Source: Stagnimonas sp965279705 (GTDB lineage: Bacteria > Pseudomonadota > Gammaproteobacteria > Nevskiales > Nevskiaceae). From it: a DNA stretch of 64,000 nucleotides. Below, piece after piece: positions 58,232 to 64,000 of this stretch. The translations under genes and the position numbers were made by a program. Within the stretch, counting starts at the first letter, position 1; each line of letters opens with the position of its first letter. Location of the stretch: NCBI GenBank assembly GCA_965279705.1, contig OZ257257.1, positions 310,001 through 374,000 on the forward strand, in the 5' to 3' direction. The notes beneath the pieces are model-generated. The model saw nothing but the letters and a program-made list of their open reading frames with translations. It did not search any database and was not told where the DNA came from.

Positions 58232-59764
58232 ATGGCCGTTGAGTGGCGCGATTACGACTGCAAAACATTTTTCGACGAGCTGGTTGACGCCAAAGGTCAG
58301 CCAAGAGCCGGTGCCGAGCGATTGCTCGCTTATTTGGCGGCACTCTCGCAAAAAGATCTGGCCGAACGCCGCCTCGCGGCAGACCTCGCCATCAAGATCA
58401 TGGGGGTTACCTTCACGGTCTACACCGAGGGCAAGAATGTCGATCGCGCCTGGCCTTTCGACATCATCCCGAGGGTCATCACGGCCAAGGAATGGGAACG
58501 CACCGAAGCGGGGCTGAAACAGCGCGTCGCAGCGCTCAACCATTTCATCCAGGACGTCTACAGCGGCCGCAGAATCATCAAGGATGGCGTCTTCCCCGAG
58601 TCTATCCTTGCCGAGTCGGTCAACTTTCGCCCGCAATGCGTCGGCATGAAACCGCGTGGCGGCATCTGGGCACACATCTGCGGCAGTGACCTGGTGCGCG
58701 ACGGCGACGGCACCTTGTATGTGCTGGAAGACAACCTGCGCGTGCCATCGGGCGTGAGTTACATGCTCGAAAACCGCTTGGTCACCAAGCGCGTCTGGCC
58801 CGAGATTTTCGAGACCACGGCCATTCGCCCGGTTGATGACTATCCCGCCCAGCTGTACGACATGCTGGCCGCACTCTCGCCGCGCCCGCTCGATAGCCCC
58901 ACGGTCGTGCTGCTGACGCCGGGCATCTACAACAGTGCGTATTTCGAGCACGCCTATCTCGCTCAGCAGATGGGTGTGGAACTGGTGGAAGGCTCCGATC
59001 TGGTCGTCGACGAAAACGACTGCGTGCAGATGCGCACCATCCACGGCTTGCAGCGTGTCGACGTCATTTACCGGCGCGTCGATGACTTGTTTCTCGACCC
59101 CGAGGCGTTCAGGCCCGACTCCATCCTGGGCGTGCCGGGGCTGATGCGTGCCTGGCTCAAGGACAAGGTCGCACTCGCCAATGCGCCGGGTGCGGGTGTC
59201 GCTGACGACAAGGTCGTCTACGCCTATGTGCCGGCGATGATCAAGTATTACTTGGGCGAAGATCCGATCCTGCCCAATGTGCCGAGCTTTTTGTGCATGG
59301 ACGAAAAGCAGCGCAAGTATGTGCTCGCCAATCTCGACAAACTGGTGGTCAAGCCCGCCAACGAGTCCGGCGGCTACGGCATGTTGATCGGCCCGCGCGC
59401 CACCCCGGCCGAGCGTGAAAAGTTTCGCGAGCTGATCGAGAAGAACCCGCGCAACTACATGGCGCAGCCCACGCTTGATCTCTCGACCGCGCCCACCATC
59501 ACCGACGAAGGCGTGCAGCCGCGTCATCTCGATCTTCGTCCTTTCATCCTGTCGCGGCCGGATGGCGGTGCCTATGTCACCACCGGCGGACTGACGCGCG
59601 TGGCGATGGTCAAGGGCTCGCTGGTCGTCAACAGCTCGCAAGGCGGCGGCAGCAAGGACACTTGGATTGTCGATATCGACGCGCTGGAGGCCGCAGCTAC
59701 GCCGCCGTTGCCACAGGCAGAGTCTTCGCAGTCGCAGTCGCAGTCGCAAGAGGGAGTGAAATAA
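58232..59764 (+). CDS. Circularly permuted ATP-grasp protein (DUF404/DUF407 type)
   Basis: A 510-residue protein of the circularly permuted ATP-grasp type 2 family: FPESILAESVNFRPQCVGMK, YVLEDNLRVPSGVSYMLENR, VYAYVPAMIKYYLGEDPILP, and KPANESGGYGMLIGP for nucleotide. It is expected to join an amine to a carboxylate, perhaps on a peptide. It always pairs with an alpha-E protein, as here, 2 bp away. The tail contains a short Ser-Gln repeat from a hexanucleotide repeat (59727-59750). The usual transglutaminase-like third gene is missing. Confidence 0.9.
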   Translation: MAVEWRDYDCKTFFDELVDAKGQPRAGAERLLAYLAALSQKDLAERRLAADLAIKIMGVTFTVYTEGKNVDRAWPFDIIPRVITAKEWERTEAGLKQRVAALNHFIQDVYSGRRIIKDGVFPESILAESVNFRPQCVGMKPRGGIWAHICGSDLVRDGDGTLYVLEDNLRVPSGVSYMLENRLVTKRVWPEIFETTAIRPVDDYPAQLYDMLAALSPRPLDSPTVVLLTPGIYNSAYFEHAYLAQQMGVELVEGSDLVVDENDCVQMRTIHGLQRVDVIYRRVDDLFLDPEAFRPDSILGVPGLMRAWLKDKVALANAPGAGVADDKVVYAYVPAMIKYYLGEDPILPNVPSFLCMDEKQRKYVLANLDKLVVKPANESGGYGMLIGPRATPAEREKFRELIEKNPRNYMAQPTLDLSTAPTITDEGVQPRHLDLRPFILSRPDGGAYVTTGGLTRVAMVKGSLVVNSSQGGGSKDTWIVDIDALEAAATPPLPQAESSQSQSQSQEGVK

Positions 59765-59766
59765 CC

Positions 59767-60696
59767 ATGCTCTCTCGTGTCGCTGACAACATGTACTGGT
59801 TCGGCCGCTATTTGCAGCGTGCCGAAAACACCGCCCGCCTCATCAACGTCCACGCCAATCTGCTGCTGGACTTGCCGCGCAATCTGACCGTGGGTTGGCT
59901 GCCGCTGCTCGAAATCGCCGGTGCCGATGGCCTGTTCAAAGCCACCGGCATGGAGCCGACTGAAGACAATGTGGTGCGCTTTCTCATCGTCGACGAACGT
60001 AATCCAGGCGCGATATTTTCCAGCCTCGATTTCGCACGCGAGATTGCGCGCGTCTCACGTGACTGCATGCCCCGCGAGGCCTGGGAGCGTCTGAACGATC
60101 TGTTCCTGTTCGTGCAGGAGCGCGGCGAGCGCAGCGTGGCGCGCGCGCGGCGGCAGGATTTTTTGCAGGGCGTCATAAACGGCGCGATGCTGCTTGTCGG
60201 CGTGCTCACCAGCAATATGAGCCGCGACATGGGCTTTCAGTTCCTGCGCATCGGCACCAATCTTGAACAGGCGGACATGACCACGCGCATTCTCGATGTG
60301 CGCTCCAGCCGTTTGTTCCATGCCGATGCGGCGCTCACACCGTTCGACAACATCCAGTGGATGAGTGTGCTCAAGTCGCTGACGGCATACCAGATGTATC
60401 GCCGTCACGTACGCACCCGCGTCAACGGCCCCAACGTGCTGCGCTTCCTGCTGCAAAACCGGCAGTTTCCGCGCAGCGTGGCTTACGCACTTTCAATGGT
60501 CGGTTCGGCGCTGCCGTTCCTGCCGCCTAGCCGCAAGGTGGAGCGCGCGATCGAGCGCATCAAGGCCTTGGTGATGGACGCCAACATCGAAGCGCTGCTG
60601 GAACAGCCGGATGGACTGGCGCTGTTCATGGATGAAATCCAGGTCGGCCTGGGTCTGGTCGATGATGCCGTGGTCGAGAGCTACTTCCGCACCTGA
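59767..60696 (+). CDS. Alpha-E domain protein (DUF403)
   Basis: A 309-residue all-helical protein beginning MLSRVADNMYWFGRYLQRAE, the standard start of this family. Other conserved parts are VQERGERSVARARRQDFLQG, NLEQADMTTRILDVRSSRLF and FPRSVAYALSMVGSALPFLP. Its partner is the ATP-grasp protein just upstream (2-bp gap); together they are thought to modify peptides, but the product is unknown. A terminator follows. Confidence 0.92.
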   Translation: MLSRVADNMYWFGRYLQRAENTARLINVHANLLLDLPRNLTVGWLPLLEIAGADGLFKATGMEPTEDNVVRFLIVDERNPGAIFSSLDFAREIARVSRDCMPREAWERLNDLFLFVQERGERSVARARRQDFLQGVINGAMLLVGVLTSNMSRDMGFQFLRIGTNLEQADMTTRILDVRSSRLFHADAALTPFDNIQWMSVLKSLTAYQMYRRHVRTRVNGPNVLRFLLQNRQFPRSVAYALSMVGSALPFLPPSRKVERAIERIKALVMDANIEALLEQPDGLALFMDEIQVGLGLVDDAVVESYFRT

Positions 60697-60743
60697 GCAC
60701 TGCGCTGTTGTAGCCCGCTGATCAGGCGATCGCCCAAAAGAAA

Positions 60744-60770
60744 ACCCCGGTTGGCAAAGCCGACCGGGGT
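60744..60770 (-). terminator. Rho-independent terminator after the DUF1329 gene
   Basis: A 12-bp stem (with one G-T pair) and a 3-nt loop; on the minus strand it runs into TTTTC and TTTT. It ends the DUF1302-DUF1329 operon, whose last stop is at 60805; it may also stop the alpha-E transcript. Confidence 0.85.
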
Positions 60771-60804
60771 CAAACCAACACAACGTCAGATTGAATGAGT
60801 GCCC

Positions 60805-62163
60805 TTAGCGGGTGCCCTTGGTGCGCAGCGCGTCCGGCGTGAAGTCGGCGGCGGTGCGGGTGATCGGCTGATACACGGTCTTCTCTTCGTTGCGGATCGA
60901 AAGAGCGATGTAGCGACCTGATTGCAGGTCGTGCTTCACCTCCAGACCCGGTGCCAGGAACGGCACGTCGTAGTAGCCGTAGCTGTGCAGTTCGTCATAG
61001 CGCCAGAGCTGATCGCGGTTGTCGTATTTGTCGATGGCGTGGATGATCCAGCTGTCTTCGTCAATGTAGAACGTGCGCTTCTTATAGAGGTGCGAGGTGC
61101 CGGCCTTGAGGTTGGCTTCCACCACCCAGACGCGGTGCAGCTCATAGCGCAGCGGATCGGGGTTGACGTGACCGACCTTCAGCACATCCTTGATCTTCAG
61201 CGAATTGCCGTTGACCTTGTAGCTGTTGTAGGGGATGTACATCTCTTTCTTGCCGACCAGCTTCCAGTCATAACGGTCGGTCGCGCCGTTGTACATGAAG
61301 AAGTCATCGTTGGTGCGCAAGCCATCGGCCGCGGTGCCCGGGTTGTCATAGACCACCGTCGGTGCCAAGCGCACACGGCGCTGACCGGGGTTGTAGGTCC
61401 ATGCCTTGCGAGGCGTTTTCACCTGGTCGATGAAGTCATCCACCAGCAGGATCGAGCCCGCCAGACGCGCGGGTTCCTTGATGATCTGCAGGAAGTAGAA
61501 CAGCAGGTTGTCTTCGCGCTGCGCCGGCGTCTTCTTCTGGTTCGAGTAGACAAAGTCGTACTCGTAATCGAACTTCACCAGGTTGTAGTCGCCGCTCGCC
61601 GTCACTGGCGCCTGTGCCCATGAGGTGGCGTAGGTATCACCCTTGTAGACCGTCAGGTGGTTCCAGATCGCCTCAAGACCATCCTTGGGGATGGGGAAGG
61701 GCACGCCGCCGTTGGTGCCTTCGATGCCATTGCCGCCGGACACCAGCTTCACCTTGGTGGCGTTGGCCTTGGTCTCGCTGTAGATGCCGGCTGGGTAGGC
61801 GGCACTGCGGCGGGTGGGATAGACCTTCATCTTCCAATCGGGATAGCGCTTGAACAGGGCCAGCTGGCCCGGTGCGAGGTTCTCCTTGTATTTGTCGGCG
61901 TTGCTGGCGTCGATGGTGAACAGCACCGCGTCGGCCGCGAACGGATCTGGGTAATGGCCGCCGGAGACGAATCCCGCCGGCAGTTTGGTGTTGCCGCCAT
62001 CCCAGGCCGGGATGGTGCCTGCCGCATTGCCGGCTTTTTCAGCGCCGATTGGGGTGAGCGTCGTGCCGAGCTTGTCGGCCTCGCTCGCAGAGACCGCGGC
62101 CTGCGCGGTCGTGAAAGTGACGAGCCCGGTAATCAGGCTCGCAGCGATCAATCGAAGTTTCAT
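60805..62163 (-). CDS. DUF1329 exported protein (LolB-like fold family)
   Basis: A 452-residue protein with a signal peptide (MKLRLIAASLITGLVTFTTAQA). DUF1329 features: LTPIGAEKAGNAAGTIPAWD at the start of the mature part, YPDWKMKVYPTRRSAAYPAG, YNPGQRRVRLAPTVVYDNPG and YIDEDSWIIHAIDKYDNRDQ. Family members are periplasmic and occur with DUF1302 proteins in lipid, steroid or polyester use. It lies 20 bp after the DUF1302 gene. The function is unknown. Confidence 0.92.
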   Translation of the reverse strand: MKLRLIAASLITGLVTFTTAQAAVSASEADKLGTTLTPIGAEKAGNAAGTIPAWDGGNTKLPAGFVSGGHYPDPFAADAVLFTIDASNADKYKENLAPGQLALFKRYPDWKMKVYPTRRSAAYPAGIYSETKANATKVKLVSGGNGIEGTNGGVPFPIPKDGLEAIWNHLTVYKGDTYATSWAQAPVTASGDYNLVKFDYEYDFVYSNQKKTPAQREDNLLFYFLQIIKEPARLAGSILLVDDFIDQVKTPRKAWTYNPGQRRVRLAPTVVYDNPGTAADGLRTNDDFFMYNGATDRYDWKLVGKKEMYIPYNSYKVNGNSLKIKDVLKVGHVNPDPLRYELHRVWVVEANLKAGTSHLYKKRTFYIDEDSWIIHAIDKYDNRDQLWRYDELHSYGYYDVPFLAPGLEVKHDLQSGRYIALSIRNEEKTVYQPITRTAADFTPDALRTKGTR

Positions 62164-62183
62164 GTTGTCTCTCCTGAAAGGGT

Positions 62184-64000
62184 TCAGAACGCGTACGAGA
62201 CGCTGACTGCGAGGAAGTCGCGGTCCTTGTTGGGGTTGGCCGTAGTGGCAAAGCTGGCGGACTGGGTGGAATCACCCGGCGTCAGCGTCGTCACGTTGGG
62301 ATCGGGGTTGATGTCCACGCCAGGGCCAACGGGGTCGGTGCCGGCATAGGTGCGGCCGCCGATGAAGGCGGTATACGAGATGTCCGCCTGCCAGCGCTGC
62401 AGGTAGTTGAGGCCCAGGCCCACGCTCACACCCTTGGTCTTCTCTGTGAAGTTCGGACCGTTGCCGTTGACGTCATGCGAGAGCACCAAACGGGGCGACA
62501 TCTGTACCGCACCGATGACGTTCTCGTAATCGAAACGGTTGACCAGGCGATAGCCCCAGGAGTCCTTGCTGGCATAGCCGCCACCCACGCGTTCCTGGCA
62601 AGAGCCGTTTGCGACTGCCGTGAGCGTGCCCGCTGAGGCGAATCCGCAAGAGGGCAATGCTGTGCCGGGTGCTGCGTAGCGCTGGCTCGCGTCGAAGTCG
62701 AGGTGGGTCAAACCCACTTCACCCAACATCACGAACTGTTGCGCACCCAGCGTCGGGCCGAAAGCCTTGGTCAGCGTGGTCTGAATCTGATGCATCGGCA
62801 CCGAATCGTAGCCCTGGATGTAGCTGCCGGCTGGACGCGGTGTAGCCGAGATGCTGCTCGGTACGCCCAGGGAGGTGAGCAGCACTTCAGCACCGGACTT
62901 CTGCAGCGGCTGATTCGGGCGGAACGAGTACTCGCCTTGCACCGCCACGCCATAAGGTGCGGTGGTGTTGAAGCTCAGGCCGTACAGCTCGATGTTCTCG
63001 GGGAACTCGGAGAAGAACGTCGCACGGCAGTTCGGAGTGGTGGGCGATGTCGAGCAGGTCGGCAATGCGCCGTTGATCGCGTTGGTGGAGTTGCCGCCTG
63101 GCTGGCCGGCGACGGTGCCGGAGCCGCCGCGAATGGCGGAGATCAGCGGCGTGCGGCTGTGATACCGAAGGTGATACAGACCGAACTCGGTGTTGTTCAG
63201 GGGCTCCGAGAAATAGCGCAGTGCAAAGCCGTACTGGTTCGTCGTGTTGTTGGGGTCGCGCGTATTTTCGCGCGGCACCCAGACACTGGCCGAACCGGCA
63301 TTTGCGCCTGCAGGCACGCGGGTCACCTCGTTTTCATCTTCGCGACGACCGAAGCTGACCACCGCCTTGTCGCCATCGTCGGAGGCGAAGTCGTTGGTCG
63401 AGAAGAAACTGCCACGTGGATCGATCTGGGTCTTGTCGTAGGCAGCGAGCCAAATGCCTTCAAGGCTGAGGTCGCTGGTTACTTGCAAGGTGGCCGAGAT
63501 GATGGGTGTGGGCAGCAGCGCTTCTTTCAGCTCCGCGCCCGGCGCACGCAGACGCGAGACATCGACTGGGTTGATGGAGTTGATGCTGTTGCCGATGAAA
63601 GTGCTCTCGCCCCAGTTGATGACCTGTTTACCGGCACGTACCGACAGGCCACGACCCATCACGTCGAAAGTGCCATAGGCAAACAGATCGAGCAGACGGA
63701 ACTCGGAGCCGAGACGATCCAGGCCGCGCTTGCCCAGTTCGTAGGTGCCTGCGGAGCGCGGCGTGACGATGGCGCCCGACGCATTCTTTCGATCGCGCAG
63801 ATCCTTCGCATCCGACGAGGTCTGGTCGTAGAAATAGCTCACGCGCGAGAACACGCCGAGGTTCTGGTACTTGAGTTCCAGATCGTGTGAGGCCTTGATG
63901 TTGGCGGAGGTGATATCGCCTTTCTCAAAACCATAATTGCCGTCATCTTCGTTCACCGAACGCGCGGTGCCGCCGTTGGCGATACCGATGTTGCTTGCGT
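62184..64000 (-). CDS. DUF1302 outer-membrane protein (5' end outside window)
   Basis: The frame stays open to the right edge, so the start lies beyond 64000. About 605 residues are seen. It shows the same marks as the paralogue at 31535: SNIGIANGGTARSVNEDDGN, LSVRAGKQVINWGESTFIGN, and a barrel ending in VSVSYAF. The terminal Phe is typical for an outer-membrane barrel. It is followed by the DUF1329 gene, the common pairing. An internal GTG at 63956 can be read as a start but the conserved N-terminal part continues upstream. Confidence 0.92.
   Translation of the reverse strand, partial: ASNIGIANGGTARSVNEDDGNYGFEKGDITSANIKASHDLELKYQNLGVFSRVSYFYDQTSSDAKDLRDRKNASGAIVTPRSAGTYELGKRGLDRLGSEFRLLDLFAYGTFDVMGRGLSVRAGKQVINWGESTFIGNSINSINPVDVSRLRAPGAELKEALLPTPIISATLQVTSDLSLEGIWLAAYDKTQIDPRGSFFSTNDFASDDGDKAVVSFGRREDENEVTRVPAGANAGSASVWVPRENTRDPNNTTNQYGFALRYFSEPLNNTEFGLYHLRYHSRTPLISAIRGGSGTVAGQPGGNSTNAINGALPTCSTSPTTPNCRATFFSEFPENIELYGLSFNTTAPYGVAVQGEYSFRPNQPLQKSGAEVLLTSLGVPSSISATPRPAGSYIQGYDSVPMHQIQTTLTKAFGPTLGAQQFVMLGEVGLTHLDFDASQRYAAPGTALPSCGFASAGTLTAVANGSCQERVGGGYASKDSWGYRLVNRFDYENVIGAVQMSPRLVLSHDVNGNGPNFTEKTKGVSVGLGLNYLQRWQADISYTAFIGGRTYAGTDPVGPGVDINPDPNVTTLTPGDSTQSASFATTANPNKDRDFLAVSVSYAF

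Noticed and set aside
59727..59750. A (TCGCAG)n repeat as a phase-variation switch
   Set aside because: The unit is six bases, so gain or loss of a unit cannot shift the reading frame; it only changes the length of a Ser-Gln tail.
1..64000. CRISPR arrays, tRNA or rRNA genes, insertion sequences, prophage genes
   Set aside because: I saw no regularly spaced repeats, no tRNA-like T-loop with matching arms, no rRNA segments, no transposase, integrase or phage structural genes.

Overview
The window is a GC-rich, gene-dense stretch of ordinary chromosome, almost certainly from a gammaproteobacterium. Two blocks keep a Pseudomonas-like gene order: priA-argS-SPOR protein, and vfr/OsmC/speD next to trpGDC. 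The two DUF1302 outer-membrane proteins, the DUF1329 protein, the phasin, the single-chain pyruvate carboxylase, Coq7 and Vfr together suggest a lipid-degrading, polyester-storing aerobe, perhaps of the Nevskiales/Solimonadaceae type; that placement is inference. I see no rRNA, tRNA, CRISPR array, insertion sequence or prophage.

Layout. 1-1.6 kb (minus): a sigma factor with a membrane anti-sigma-like partner and an Ala-rich exported protein. 1.6-10.9 kb (plus): priA, argS, a SPOR protein, an S9 peptidase, a HerA-like ATPase and a low-GC membrane protein, followed by a REP-like palindrome. 10.9-17.7 kb: pirin and a divergent YhaJ-like LysR gene, a TANGO2/NRDE protein, a redoxin lipoprotein, a two-domain acyltransferase (OlsF-like), a hydrolase and a second LysR gene. 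17.9-22.9 kb (plus): a peroxiredoxin-like/DinB/ATP-grasp run, then YHS, a small membrane protein, stand-alone CoaB and an exported protein. 23-31.3 kb: pyruvate carboxylase, an AlkA-type glycosylase, a VWA protein, MAPEG, SanA and a subtilase. 31.5-39.5 kb (minus): a lipase-DUF1302 operon, then GlpD, an SDR and a FadE-derived protein. 39.5-43.4 kb: Coq7 and a large fused beta-helix/diheme lipoprotein. 43.5-51.7 kb: speD, OsmC, vfr, the trpEGDC operon with a leader peptide, rpe, purC and MAPEG. 51.7-56.2 kb: phasin-type small proteins, YihY and FadD. 56.3-60.7 kb: minCDE and an ATP-grasp/alpha-E pair. 60.8-64 kb: DUF1329 and a truncated DUF1302 gene.

The points most worth a second look are: (i) a FadE homologue that keeps the N-terminal membrane part and the C-terminal domain but lacks the acyl-CoA dehydrogenase core, overlapping an SDR without the catalytic Tyr; (ii) a fusion of a parallel beta-helix protein with a diheme cytochrome-type protein; (iii) a 12-residue trp leader peptide ending Trp-Arg-Trp in front of trpE; (iv) a strong phasin promoter with two TGC-N3-GCA boxes, the phasin having a histone-H1-like tail; and (v) a CoaB without its CoaC half. 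Coordinates and start codons were worked out by eye; family assignments come from recognised motifs, not searches.
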